Counted from the first letter of the stretch, positions 29,503-38,307 are shown. The stretch is 64,000 nt of DNA from Salinisphaera aquimarina (GCF_042643355.1 NZ_JBHRSS010000008.1:567555-631554); one strand, 5' to 3'. Notes: generated by a model from the letters alone, not told the origin. Program-made: numbers and translations.

Positions 29503-30312
29503 TCAGTCTTTACCCAGGCCGAGCACGTCGTTCATGTCGTAACGCCCGGCCGGTTTGTCCGCGGCCCAGGCCGCGGCGCGCATGGCGCCACTGGCGAAAG
29601 TCTGGCGTGATGACGCCTTGTGTGTGATCTCCAGCCGCTCGCCGTCGCCGGCGAACAGCACCGTGTGCTCGCCGACGATGTCGCCGCCACGAATAGTCTG
29701 AAAACCGATCGTGCCGCGCTCGCGCTCGCCGGTATGGCCGTGCCGCGCATAGACCGCGCAGTCGTCGAGATTGCGGCCGGTGGCATCGGCCAGTACTTCG
29801 CCGATGCGCAGCGCGGTGCCCGACGGCGCATCGACCTTGTGCCGATGATGCGCCTCGACGACTTCAATATCGACGCTGTCGCCCAGAGCTTTCGCTGCGG
29901 TTTCAAGCAGTTTCAGCGTCAAGTTGACGCCAGCGCTGAAGTTCGGCGCCATCACCACGACGATCTGCCCGGCAGCCTTGTCGATCGATTTCATCTGCTG
30001 CGCATCGAAACCGGTGGTGCCGATCACGATCGCCGCACCGCCGGCCACGCAATCGTCGATCGCCGACAGACAAGGCTCGGGGCGGGTGAAATCCACCAGC
30101 ACATCGAACGCCGACGCGTCGCGATCGTCCGCCGAGGCAATAGCCACGCCCGCGTCCTCGCCCGTGGCAAGCCGTCCGGCATCCTGGCCTACCGCGTCGC
30201 TGCCGGGCGCTTCGAAGGCAGCGGCCAACTCGAGCGACTCGTTGCGCTGACAGGCGATGACCAGTTCGCGGCCCATGCGACCGGCGGCGCCGTTGATTGC
30301 GATTCGGGTCAT
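29503..30312 (-). CDS. dapB: 4-hydroxy-tetrahydrodipicolinate reductase
   Basis: Reduces the cyclic intermediate of the diaminopimelate/lysine pathway with NAD(P)H. The 269 residues contain the Rossmann loop INGAAGRMGREL at the N-terminus, the family signature EVVEAHHRHKVDAPSGTAL with the catalytic His pair and Lys, and GFQTIRGGDIVGEHTV. The ATG at 30312 is chosen over one at 30330 because MTRIAINGAAG is the family start. It sits between dnaJ and carA, the ancestral order. Its substrate route shares aspartate semialdehyde with ectoine synthesis. Confidence 0.97.
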   Translation of the reverse strand: MTRIAINGAAGRMGRELVIACQRNESLELAAAFEAPGSDAVGQDAGRLATGEDAGVAIASADDRDASAFDVLVDFTRPEPCLSAIDDCVAGGAAIVIGTTGFDAQQMKSIDKAAGQIVVVMAPNFSAGVNLTLKLLETAAKALGDSVDIEVVEAHHRHKVDAPSGTALRIGEVLADATGRNLDDCAVYARHGHTGERERGTIGFQTIRGGDIVGEHTVLFAGDGERLEITHKASSRQTFASGAMRAAAWAADKPAGRYDMNDVLGLGKD

Positions 30313-30363
30313 GGCGTCGTTTCTCCGCAAAAACTCGTGAACATCGACCAGTGCCTGGCGCGG

Positions 30364-31497
30364 CTAGCCCAGACGTTCGCCGAAGAAACGCTTGGCCTTG
30401 TCGAGCCAGCCGGTCGTCGCCGGGCTGTGGCTATGGCCGCTTTCGACCATGCTCTTGCGCAGATCCTCGAGCAGTTGCTTCTGTTTCGAATTCAGATTGA
30501 CCGGCGTCTCGACACTGACCTTGCACAGCAGGTCACCGGGCGAGGAGGTACGCACCGACTGCACGCCCTTGCCACGCACGCGGAATGTCTTGCCGGACTG
30601 GGTTTCGGGCGGGATGCGCAGGCTCACCTTCCCCTTCAGGGTCGGCACGTCGATGTCGCCGCCCAGCGCTGCGGTGATCATGTCGACCGGCACATTGGCG
30701 CGCAGATGATTGCCGTCGCGCACGAAGAACTCGTGCGGTTTGACGTTCATCTGTACATACAGATCCCCGGACGGACCGCCCATTTCGCCGGCCTCGCCCT
30801 CGCCGGACAGGCGGATGCGATCACCGTTGTCCACGCCGGGCGGCACTTTCACCGACAGGGTCTTGGAGGCCTGAACACGGCCTTCACCGTGGCATTTGCG
30901 ACAGGGATTGCGCACTTTCTTGCCGGAGCCATGGCAGTCCGGGCAGGTCTGCTGAATCGACAGGAAACCCTGCTGGATACGGACCTGGCCCACGCCCTGA
31001 CAGGTGCTGCAGGTATCCACCGGCGAGCCCTTCTCGGCGCCACTGCCGTCGCAGGTCTCGCATTCTTCCAGCGTGGGGATACGAATCTCGACGGTATCGC
31101 CGTCGATGGCGGTCTCGAGATCCAGATCCAGGTCATAGCGCAGGTCGGCCCCGCGCGAGGCGCGCTGACGCCCGCCGCCCATGCCGCCGCCACCGAAGAT
31201 ATCGGAGAAGATATCGCCGAAGATGTCGCCGAAACCACCGGCGCCACCGGGACCGCCACCACCGGCCGCGCCGCCCAGCCCGGCATGGCCGAACTGGTCG
31301 TAGGCCTGGCGCTTGCGGTCGTCCGAGAGCACTTCGTAGGCTTCGGAGGCTTCCTTGAAGCGTGCTTCGGCTTCGGCGTCGTCCGGATTGCGATCCGGGT
31401 GATTCTTCATAGCCAGCCGTCGATAGGCCTTCTTGATCTCGTCCTTGCCGGCGCCCTTGGAAACACCGAGGACATCGTAGTAATCGCGTTTCGCCAT
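30364..31497 (-). CDS. dnaJ: Chaperone protein DnaJ
   Basis: Hsp40 cochaperone that delivers clients to DnaK and stimulates its ATPase. The 377 residues show the J domain with HPD (KNHPDRNPDD, residues about 32-41), a Gly-rich linker (about 75-115), and four CxxCxGxG zinc repeats (CETCDGSG, CSTCQGVG, CPDCHGSG, CRKCHGEG), followed by the substrate-binding domains. It lies 152 bases after dnaK, with a terminator between them, so readthrough or a promoter in this gap must supply it. Confidence 0.98.
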   Translation of the reverse strand: MAKRDYYDVLGVSKGAGKDEIKKAYRRLAMKNHPDRNPDDAEAEARFKEASEAYEVLSDDRKRQAYDQFGHAGLGGAAGGGGPGGAGGFGDIFGDIFSDIFGGGGMGGGRQRASRGADLRYDLDLDLETAIDGDTVEIRIPTLEECETCDGSGAEKGSPVDTCSTCQGVGQVRIQQGFLSIQQTCPDCHGSGKKVRNPCRKCHGEGRVQASKTLSVKVPPGVDNGDRIRLSGEGEAGEMGGPSGDLYVQMNVKPHEFFVRDGNHLRANVPVDMITAALGGDIDVPTLKGKVSLRIPPETQSGKTFRVRGKGVQSVRTSSPGDLLCKVSVETPVNLNSKQKQLLEDLRKSMVESGHSHSPATTGWLDKAKRFFGERLG

Positions 31498-31590
31498 GAT
31501 GTTCTAGCTTGAAAATCGCTGATTGAGCCGCGCGCCTGCGCTGTTGCGCCATGACACGTCGGTTGAATCAGCCATCTTCGTTGTCTGGAT

Positions 31591-31626
31591 CAAAAATGCC
31601 GGGACAGCGATTCACGCTGCCCCGGC
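31591..31626 (-). terminator. Rho-independent terminator after dnaK
   Basis: On the minus strand GCCGGG-CAGCG pairs with CGCTG-CCCGGC (6 plus 5 bp with one mismatch, 31598-31609 with 31615-31626) around a 5-base loop, followed by ATTTTTG. It is 24 bases beyond the dnaK stop and may lower dnaJ expression relative to dnaK. Confidence 0.8.
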
Positions 31627-31649
31627 TCTTCACTCGACAGGCGTCGGGT

Positions 31650-33596
31650 TTACGAGTTGGTGCCGGATTTCTTGTCGTCGTCCTGCACTTCCTCGAAGTC
31701 GGCGTCGACGACGTCGTCTTCCTGACCACCCTGGGCCTGACCTTCGGCGCCAGCGGCGGGCTCGCCCTCGCCTTCGGCACCCTGGCCGTAGACTTTTTCC
31801 ATGACCGGCGTCGACGCTTCGGACAGCTTCTGCGTCTTCTCGTCGATGGCGGCCTTGTCGTCACCTTCGAGGGCTTCACGCAGCTCGGCGATGGCCTCGT
31901 CGATCGGCTTCTTCTCGTCCTCGGTGACCTTGTCGCCCAGGTCACGCATGGATTTCTCGATGCCGTGGATAAGGCCGTCGGCCTGGTTGCGCGCCGTGAT
32001 CAGTTCGTTGAACTTGGCGTCTTCCTCGGCGTGCGTCTCGGCGTCCTGCACCATCTTGTCGATCTCTTCGTCCGACAGACCGGAGGAGGCCTTGATCACG
32101 ATCGACTGTTCCTTGCCGGTGGCCTTGTCCTTGGCCGACACGTTCAGGATGCCGTTGGCGTCGATATCGAAGGTGACCTCGATCTGCGGCGTGCCGCGCG
32201 GTGCCGGCGGGATGTCCGACAGATCGAAACGACCCAGCGACTTGTTGGCGGACGCCTGTTCGCGCTCGCCCTGCAGGACATGCACGGTCACGGCCGGCTG
32301 GTTGTCCTCGGCGGTCGAGAAGGTTTCCGACTTGCGGGTCGGAATGGTCGTGTTCTTGTCGATGAGCTTGGTCATCTTGCCGCCCAGCGTCTCGATACCG
32401 AGGCTCAGCGGGGTGACGTCCAACAGCAGCACGTCCTTGGTGTCGCCCGACAGGACGGAGCCCTGAATGGCGGCGCCCACGGCCACGGCTTCGTCCGGGT
32501 TGACGTCCTTGCGGGCTTCCTTGCCGAAGAAACTCTTGACTGCTTCCTGCACGGCCGGCATGCGCGTCTGGCCACCGACCAGGATCACGTCATCGATGTC
32601 CGAGGCCTTCATGCCGGCGTCTTTCAGCGCGGTGCGGCAGGGATCGATGGTACGTGCAACCAGATCCTCGACCAGGCTTTCCAGCTTGGCGCGGGTCATC
32701 TTCATGTTGAGATGCTTCGGACCCGAGGCGTCGGCGGTGACATACGGCAGATTGATTTCGGTCTGCTGGGTCGAGGACAGCTCGATCTTGGCTTTCTCGG
32801 CGGCCTCTTTCAGGCGCTGCAGAGCCAGCTTGTCCTTGAGCAGATCGACGCCCTGTTCCTTTTTGAACTCTTCGGCAATGTGCTCGATGATCTTGTTGTC
32901 GAAATCCTCACCGCCCAGGAACGTGTCGCCGTTGGTGGCGTGCACTTCGAACTGATGCTCGCCGTCGATGTCGGCCACTTCGATGATCGAGATATCGAAG
33001 GTGCCACCACCCAGGTCATAAACCGCGATCTTCTTGTCGCCGCCCTTCTTGTCCATGCCATAGGCCAGCGCGGCCGCGGTCGGCTCGTTGATGATGCGCT
33101 TGACGTCCAGGCCCGCAATGCGGCCGGCGTCCTTGGTGGCCTGACGCTGGGCGTCGTTGAAGTAGGCCGGCACGGTGATGACCGCTTCGGTGACCTTTTC
33201 GCCCAGGTAATCCTCGGCGGTGCTCTTCATCTTCTGCAGCACCTTGGCCGAGATTTCCGGCGGCGCCATCTTCTTGCCGCGCGCCTCGACCCAGGCATCG
33301 CCGTTGTCGGCCTTGACGATCTTGTACGGGACCGTCTCGATGTCCTTCTGCGTGGTCTTGTCGTCGAAGGTGCGGCCGATCAGGCGCTTGATCGCGTACA
33401 GCGTGTCATTCGGGTTGGTGACGGCCTGGCGCTTGGCGGGACGGCCGACCAGCGTCTGGTCATCGTCGGTGAACGCAACAACACTCGGCGTGGTGCGCTC
33501 GCCTTCCGCGTTCTCGATCACTTTCGGCTGATCGCCTTCCAGGATCGCCACACACGAATTCGTGGTGCCGAGGTCGATACCAATAATCTTGCCCAT
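31650..33596 (-). CDS. dnaK: Chaperone protein DnaK (Hsp70)
   Basis: ATP-driven chaperone. The 648-residue protein has the nucleotide-binding domain (MGKIIGIDLGTTNSCV at the start, AVYDLGGGTFDISIIE in the middle, GGQTRMPAVQ), the substrate-binding domain (VLLLDVTPLSLGIETLGG) and the helical lid with a disordered acidic tail ending in the DVVDADFEEV-type motif. Two ATGs lie at 33602 and 33596; the second has GAGGG at proper spacing and gives the family start MGKIIG. It has its own sigma-32 promoter upstream, after grpE. Confidence 0.98.
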   Translation of the reverse strand: MGKIIGIDLGTTNSCVAILEGDQPKVIENAEGERTTPSVVAFTDDDQTLVGRPAKRQAVTNPNDTLYAIKRLIGRTFDDKTTQKDIETVPYKIVKADNGDAWVEARGKKMAPPEISAKVLQKMKSTAEDYLGEKVTEAVITVPAYFNDAQRQATKDAGRIAGLDVKRIINEPTAAALAYGMDKKGGDKKIAVYDLGGGTFDISIIEVADIDGEHQFEVHATNGDTFLGGEDFDNKIIEHIAEEFKKEQGVDLLKDKLALQRLKEAAEKAKIELSSTQQTEINLPYVTADASGPKHLNMKMTRAKLESLVEDLVARTIDPCRTALKDAGMKASDIDDVILVGGQTRMPAVQEAVKSFFGKEARKDVNPDEAVAVGAAIQGSVLSGDTKDVLLLDVTPLSLGIETLGGKMTKLIDKNTTIPTRKSETFSTAEDNQPAVTVHVLQGEREQASANKSLGRFDLSDIPPAPRGTPQIEVTFDIDANGILNVSAKDKATGKEQSIVIKASSGLSDEEIDKMVQDAETHAEEDAKFNELITARNQADGLIHGIEKSMRDLGDKVTEDEKKPIDEAIAELREALEGDDKAAIDEKTQKLSEASTPVMEKVYGQGAEGEGEPAAGAEGQAQGGQEDDVVDADFEEVQDDDKKSGTNS

Positions 33597-33670
33597 TTTC
33601 ATTTCCCTCTGATGTGCGCTGCATTGGCAGCGCCGATCAACGTTTCGTTACAAACTTTGCTTGACAATCG

Positions 33671-33699
33671 ATTTGGGGCACGGCGCGATTGTTTTCAAG
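33671..33699 (-). promoter_or_regulatory. Sigma-32 (heat shock) promoter of dnaK
   Basis: On the minus strand CTTGAAA (33693-33699), a 14-base spacer and CCCCAAAT (33671-33678) match the RpoH consensus CTTGAAA-N11-16-CCCCATNT closely. It lies in the grpE-dnaK gap, so dnaK can be induced apart from grpE. Confidence 0.85.
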
Positions 33700-33721
33700 C
33701 GCCGCGGCCCGGTTCCGCGCT

Positions 33722-34351
33722 CTATTTACCCTGATCCGCGGGCTTGGCCACGACCACCATGGCGGCACGCAGCACACGCCCGTTGAGCATGTAGCCCTTC
33801 TGCATCACCGCGGCGACCGTGTTGGCCGGCAGTTCGTTGCTGGGTTGGGTCGATACCGCTTCATGCAGTTCCGGGTTGAAGGCCTCGCCCTCGGGGTCGA
33901 TCGCCTCCACGCCGGCCTTGTCCATGCTCGACGCCAGCATGCGCGCGGTCATGTCCATGCCTTCCTTGAGCTTTTCATAGTCGCCGCTGTGCTCTTCGGC
34001 GGCCTTGAGGCCCAGTTCCAGGCTGTCGCGTACGCCCAGCAGATCGGCGGCGAATTTTTCCAGCGCGAACTTGCGCGCGGATTCAACGTCGCGCTGCGCG
34101 CGCTTGCGCACATTCTCCATTTCGGCCATTGCACGCACGGCCTGATCACGATATTGATCCGCCTCCGCGCGGGCCTGGTCGAGTTCGCCCTGCAACTGCT
34201 CGGTCTCGGCCAGACTGTCGGCGCTGGCACCACCGGCATCGACATAGTCTTCGCTGCCGTCCTGAATGCCTTCGATGTCCGGCTGCTGCGTATTTTCGGC
34301 CGCCGGGTCGCGTTCGCCGTGCGGCGTCTGCGATTTTTCGTTTTGACTCAT
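33722..34351 (-). CDS. grpE: Nucleotide exchange factor GrpE
   Basis: Releases ADP from DnaK. The 209 residues have an acidic, disordered N-terminus (about 1-50), a long coiled coil (about 50-110, LAETEQLQGELDQARAEADQ onward) and the C-terminal beta domain with VEAIDPEGEAFNPELHEAVS and MQKGYMLNGRVLRAAMVVV. Length is normal. It is first in the grpE-dnaK-dnaJ set and divergent from nadK. Confidence 0.97.
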   Translation of the reverse strand: MSQNEKSQTPHGERDPAAENTQQPDIEGIQDGSEDYVDAGGASADSLAETEQLQGELDQARAEADQYRDQAVRAMAEMENVRKRAQRDVESARKFALEKFAADLLGVRDSLELGLKAAEEHSGDYEKLKEGMDMTARMLASSMDKAGVEAIDPEGEAFNPELHEAVSTQPSNELPANTVAAVMQKGYMLNGRVLRAAMVVVAKPADQGK

Positions 34352-34417
34352 AGAAAATCCCCGCTTGGATGACTGGGCAGCGTCAGCCTCTCACTTCACG
34401 CTGTCTTGACAGCGAGC

Positions 34418-34446
34418 ATGATTGGGCTGGCTGGCGTCATTTCAAG
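34418..34446 (-). promoter_or_regulatory. Sigma-32 (heat shock) promoter of grpE
   Basis: On the minus strand CTTGAAA (34440-34446), a 13-base spacer and CCCAATCAT (34418-34426) fit the RpoH consensus with one change in the -10 core. Directly downstream, around the expected transcription start, is the palindrome CGCTGTC-TT-GACAGCG (34399-34414). No CIRCE element is present. Confidence 0.75.
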
Positions 34447-34525
34447 CGGCCGGCTCGTTCACGCGCGTTGAAATTATGGGGCAAGGTGTGAATGCTTACG
34501 CGATTCGAACCGGGATGATTCCAGC

Positions 34526-35419
34526 ATGGCGAATGAATTCGCAACGATCGGCATTCTCGCCAAAAGGGACGACGAGGGCGTGCGACGCACACTCAACGCG
34601 TTGATTGCGGACCTGAGCGCGCGCGACAAGACCATTCTCGTCGACGACAGCCACGAGGATATCGACGGTGCCGTCGATCATTGCCCGCGGGCGGATCTGG
34701 GCACGCGCTGCGATCTGATCGTGGTGGTGGGCGGCGACGGCACGCTGCTCGACGCCGGCCGCTCGGTCGCGGCTACCGACACGCCGCTGCTGGGCGTGAA
34801 TCTCGGCCGGCTCGGCTTCATGGTCGATGTGCTGCCGGCCGACATGAGTGCCACGCTCGACGACGTGTTCGCCGGGCGTTATATCGCCGAATCCCGGCTC
34901 ATGCTTGCCGCGCGGATCCAGCGCGCCGACGGGCATCTGGAAAAAGGCGTGTTCGGTGCGATCAACGAATGCGTGATTCGCAACCAGGCTTTCGCCCGCG
35001 TGCTCGATTTCGACACCTACATGAACGGCGACTTCATCAGCCATCACCGCGCCGATGGCATGGTGGTGGCCACGCCTACAGGCTCCACCGCCTATGCCCT
35101 GTCCGGCGGCGGCCCGGTCCTGCACCCGGGTCTGAATGCGCTGGCGCTGGTGCCGATCTGCCCGCACACGCTCTCGGACCGGCCGCTGATCGTCGACGCC
35201 AATCACCGGATCGAGGTCCATGTCGCCGACAGCCTGGACGGTTCGGCCCTGTTCACCAGCGACGGCCAGGTGACCCAGGCACTGGCCGCCGGCGATCGCG
35301 TGCTCATCGAGCGCGGGGCGCACGATCTGCAACTGATCCACCCACCCGGCTACGATTACTTCAATATCCTGCGCAACAAGCTTCAGTGGGGCCGCGGCCA
35401 GAACACGCCAGCCGTCTGA
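34526..35419 (+). CDS. nadK: NAD kinase
   Basis: Phosphorylates NAD+ to NADP+ with ATP. The 297 residues contain the kinase signature VVVGGDGTLLDAGR at about residue 68, GVNLGRLGFMVDV, the NE/D-motif region FGAINECVI and the TPTGSTAYALSGGGP segment. It is 21 bases upstream of recN on the same strand. The same neighbourhood also encodes NADP-linked isocitrate dehydrogenase and nadC, but these are far apart and not an operon. Confidence 0.97.
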   Translation: MANEFATIGILAKRDDEGVRRTLNALIADLSARDKTILVDDSHEDIDGAVDHCPRADLGTRCDLIVVVGGDGTLLDAGRSVAATDTPLLGVNLGRLGFMVDVLPADMSATLDDVFAGRYIAESRLMLAARIQRADGHLEKGVFGAINECVIRNQAFARVLDFDTYMNGDFISHHRADGMVVATPTGSTAYALSGGGPVLHPGLNALALVPICPHTLSDRPLIVDANHRIEVHVADSLDGSALFTSDGQVTQALAAGDRVLIERGAHDLQLIHPPGYDYFNILRNKLQWGRGQNTPAV

Positions 35420-35440
35420 AGCGCGACCGAGCCCAACCGC

Positions 35441-37114
35441 ATGCTTGCAGAAATCACGATTCGCAATTTCGCGATCATCGATCAACTGGATGTCGAATTC
35501 GGCGCCGGCATGACCGTGCTGTCGGGCGAGACCGGCGCCGGCAAGTCGATTCTCGTGGATGCGCTCAATCTGATTCTGGGCGATCGCGCCGACGCGGATG
35601 CGATTCGCGAAGGCGCCGATCGGGCCGATATCACCGCGCGCTTCACGCTCGACGATGCGCCGGCCGCGGTGGCGTGGCTCGCAGAACACGAACTCGACGA
35701 TGACGAGGAATGCGTGATCCGCCGCATCGTCGCCCGCGAAGGCCGCAGCAAGGCCTGGGTCAACGGCACGCCGATGCCGGTGCGCGAATTGCGCACGCTC
35801 GGCGAGACCCTGGTGGATATCCACGGCCAGCACGCGCATCAGTCGTTGCTGCGGCGCAACGCCCAGCGCGAACTGCTGGACGAATACGGCGAACACGCCG
35901 ACGAACTGGCCACGGTGGCCGACGCCGCCGCCGCCCTGCGCGCCACCCGCGCCGACATCGAGCGTATCGAACAGGTCGATGCCTCCGGCGACATGCGCAT
36001 CGACCTGCTGCGTTATCAGGTCAACGAGCTGGACGCGCTCGACCTGGGCGACGACGAGCTCGACTCGCTCGACGCCGAACACAAGCGCCTGGCCAGCGCC
36101 GAGCGGCTGATCGAGGACGGACAGCGCGCCCTCGCCCTGCTGTTCGACGCCGACGAAGGCGCCGCGATGGACCAACTCGGCGTCGCCGAACGTCTGCTCT
36201 CGGAGCTGGCCGCAATCGACGCCGGCTTCGAGCCGATCGCCGAACTCATTACCAGCGCGCGTATCCAGACCCAGGAAGGCGTCGACAGTCTGCGCCATCA
36301 CGTCGACACGCTGGACATCGATCCGCAGCGTTTTCGCGAGGTCGAACAGCGCCTGGCCAGTATTCAGGATCTCGCCCGCAAGCATCACTGCCCGCCGGCC
36401 GAACTGCCGGCACTGGCTCGCCGCCTCACGGACGAGCTCGGCGAGCTGGAAAACGCCGGCCAGCGCCTGGATACGCTCAGACAAGACGAAGCACGCCAAC
36501 TCAAAGCCTACGAAGACGCCGCCGCAGTGCTGAGCGACCGACGCACACATGCGGCCACCCAGCTCGGCGCGGCGATCACCGAGATCATTCGTACCCTGGG
36601 CATGCCCGAGGGTGATTTCAGCGTACGCGTCACGCCCGCGGCGTCGGCGCGTATCGCGCCCGCCGGCAACGACGATATCGAGTTTCTGATCGCGGCCAAT
36701 CCCGGCCAGAGTGCGCGCCCGCTCGATCGCGTGGCCTCCGGCGGCGAGCTGTCGCGTATCAGCCTCGCCATCGAAGTCGTGGCGGCGGCGCGCACGCGCG
36801 TGCCCACGCTCGTCTTCGACGAAGTCGATACCGGCATCGGCGGCGGCGTTGCCGAAATCGTCGGCCGCCAGCTACGCACGCTGGGCGCGGCGGGGCAGTC
36901 GCTGTGCGTGACCCATCTGCCGCAGGTGGCCGCCCTCGCCGCGCACCATCTGCAGGTCTCCAAGCAGGTGAGCAACGGCCAGACCAGCACGTCGATCAAG
37001 ACATTGGCGTCCGAGGATCGCATCGAGGAGATGGCGCGCATGCTCGGTGGTGTCGAACTCACCGAACAGACCCGCGCGCACGCCGCCGACATGATTGCGC
37101 GCGGCCAGGCCTGA
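35441..37114 (+). CDS. recN: DNA repair protein RecN
   Basis: SMC-like ATPase for double-strand break repair. The 557 residues have an N-terminal ATPase half with Walker A GETGAGKSILVDAL (residues about 29-42), two coiled-coil arms in the middle (about 150-370), and the C-terminal half with the ABC signature region VASGGELSRISLAIEVV and Walker B TLVFDEVDTGIGGGVAE. It follows nadK by 21 bases. No CTGT-N8-ACAG LexA box was found in the nadK leader, so SOS control is not evident here. Confidence 0.97.
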   Translation: MLAEITIRNFAIIDQLDVEFGAGMTVLSGETGAGKSILVDALNLILGDRADADAIREGADRADITARFTLDDAPAAVAWLAEHELDDDEECVIRRIVAREGRSKAWVNGTPMPVRELRTLGETLVDIHGQHAHQSLLRRNAQRELLDEYGEHADELATVADAAAALRATRADIERIEQVDASGDMRIDLLRYQVNELDALDLGDDELDSLDAEHKRLASAERLIEDGQRALALLFDADEGAAMDQLGVAERLLSELAAIDAGFEPIAELITSARIQTQEGVDSLRHHVDTLDIDPQRFREVEQRLASIQDLARKHHCPPAELPALARRLTDELGELENAGQRLDTLRQDEARQLKAYEDAAAVLSDRRTHAATQLGAAITEIIRTLGMPEGDFSVRVTPAASARIAPAGNDDIEFLIAANPGQSARPLDRVASGGELSRISLAIEVVAAARTRVPTLVFDEVDTGIGGGVAEIVGRQLRTLGAAGQSLCVTHLPQVAALAAHHLQVSKQVSNGQTSTSIKTLASEDRIEEMARMLGGVELTEQTRAHAADMIARGQA

Positions 37115-37560
37115 TAATCAGATAAGTTGCGACCCGTGTGGGATGAAACCCCGCTGGACGTCCGAAGAAGAATCGTGATTCTCCGCTTCGGCAGACCTCA
37201 ACTTGACTATGTACCAAGCTCAATTCGTTTGCCTTACTCCGTGCGGACTCAGGCGCCGGAACCAAAACGGTTTCACGCAAAGGCGCAAAGACGCGAAGAA
37301 GACAACACAGCGCACCGTCGAAAGTCGTGCTTCATTTGTGCGCCTTGGCGGCTTTGCGTGAGGAATGCTTTCTTCTCAAGCTACCCGCCCGTTGCGGCGT
37401 GCGGGTGCCACGCCTCAGGGAATATGCGGGATTAACAAGCGGCTGTTTGGCAGCAACAAAAGCGCTACCGTATGATGCGGTTCGCGCACCGGGGCTGCAG
37501 ACACGACCGAACGCGTTCGCGAATCAGACCATACGCAGTTCCAACAGGGATTTAGGATCT
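37115..37560. other. Intergenic region between recN and bamE holding a repeat element
   Basis: No gene is supported in these 446 bases. In Pseudomonas the fur gene lies exactly here. What is present is a CGCAAAG-type inverted repeat (37271-37363) and an ordinary-looking bamE leader. Base composition is less GC-rich than the flanking genes. Confidence 0.75.
37271..37363. repeat. Imperfect inverted repeat of CGCAAAG type
   Basis: The left arm reads TTTCACGCAAAGGCGCAAAG then ACGCGAAGAA; the reverse complement of the right arm reads CCTCACGCAAAGCCGCCAAG then GCGCAC. About 18 of 21 core bases match. The left arm itself is built of near-copies of an 8-base unit, CGCAAAGG, CGCAAAGA, CGCGAAGA. About 27 bases separate the arms. 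Similar CGCAAAG repeats are widespread in environmental bacteria as far as I recall; their function is unknown to me. Confidence 0.75.
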
Positions 37561-37977
37561 ATGAGAACACTCGTCGTGCTCGCCACGCTGTTACTGCTTA
37601 GTGCTTGCAGCCTGCCGGTTTTCTTTCGCGTACCCGTGGTTCAGGGCAACGTGGTGACGGCCAAGGAAGTCAAGAAACTCGAAATCGGCATGACCAAGCG
37701 TCAGGTCAAGTACGTCATGGGCACGCCGCTCATCGACAGCAGCTTCGAGAAAGACCGCTGGGACTACGTGTTCTATTACCGCGATCCGCGCGCGCATGTG
37801 CGCCAGAGCGAGCTCAATCTGTTCTTCGTCAACGACAAGCTCTCGGATATCGAGGGCGACGACGAATACACAGCCCAGATCCTGGGCGATGACGGCCAGA
37901 GCCAGGAACAGTTCGAGGACACGCCGCTGCCGGCCGAGGCCACTCCCGGCGCCAACAACGAACGCCTGACCTATTAA
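37561..37977 (+). CDS. bamE: Outer membrane protein assembly factor BamE (SmpA/OmlA)
   Basis: Small lipoprotein of the BAM complex that inserts beta-barrel proteins in the outer membrane. The 138-residue precursor has a signal peptide with the lipobox LLSAC (lipidated Cys16) and the conserved core VTAKEVKKLEIGMTKRQVKYVMGTPL and DRWDYVFYYR. The frame is open further upstream, but the ATG at 37561 begins a proper signal peptide. The C-terminal 35 residues are an acidic tail. It abuts the convergent rnfH with no spacer. Confidence 0.96.
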   Translation: MRTLVVLATLLLLSACSLPVFFRVPVVQGNVVTAKEVKKLEIGMTKRQVKYVMGTPLIDSSFEKDRWDYVFYYRDPRAHVRQSELNLFFVNDKLSDIEGDDEYTAQILGDDGQSQEQFEDTPLPAEATPGANNERLTY

Positions 37978-38307
37978 TCAGTCGCCGCTGCCATCGTCGC
38001 GCGCCTGTTGCAGGCGCGTACGCTCGCGGCGCGCCTGTACGTCGGCGCGGCGACGCTGGCGCGGGTCGGCGGTCAGTTCACGGTAGAGCTCCAGCCGCTC
38101 ACCGGCCTGAACCACGTGGTCATCGCCTACCTTGCGTCCGAACACACCGATTTTCGGCATCTGCCCACACTGCTCATGGCACAGTGCGTCCAGCCCGGAC
38201 GCGCGTACGGCATCTGCCGCAGTCGTGCCGGGCGCGATCTCGATCCGGCGCCGCCAGCACTTGTGCGGCAACGCCAGCAGAACGTCCACCGTCAGCATCT
38301 CGCTCAT
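37978..38307 (-). CDS. rnfH: RnfH family protein (ubiquitin-like fold)
   Basis: Protein of the UPF0125/RnfH family, 109 residues, with a beta-grasp fold; its cellular role is not settled. LTVDVLLALPHKCWRRRIEIAPGTTAADAVRASG and KIGVFGRKVGDDHVVQAGERLELYREL are typical, the last of these leading into the family motif LYRPLxxDPxxxRRxRA (here ELTADPRQRRR). The ATG at 38307 overlaps the stop of the upstream transporter gene by four bases (ATGA), so the two are coupled. In Pseudomonas its upstream partner is ratA, which is missing here. Confidence 0.93.
   Translation of the reverse strand: MSEMLTVDVLLALPHKCWRRRIEIAPGTTAADAVRASGLDALCHEQCGQMPKIGVFGRKVGDDHVVQAGERLELYRELTADPRQRRRADVQARRERTRLQQARDDGSGD

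Noticed and set aside
31551..33734. Open frame of 727 codons on the plus strand, antisense to dnaK
   Set aside because: Antisense frames opposite dnaK are a known artefact; no family features.
34399..34414. LexA box before nadK-recN
   Set aside because: CTGT and ACAG are present but only 4 bases apart; the SOS box needs 8.
34496..36550. Open frame of 684 codons on the minus strand, antisense to nadK and recN
   Set aside because: It spans two real genes with their own ribosome sites and motifs and shows no protein family.
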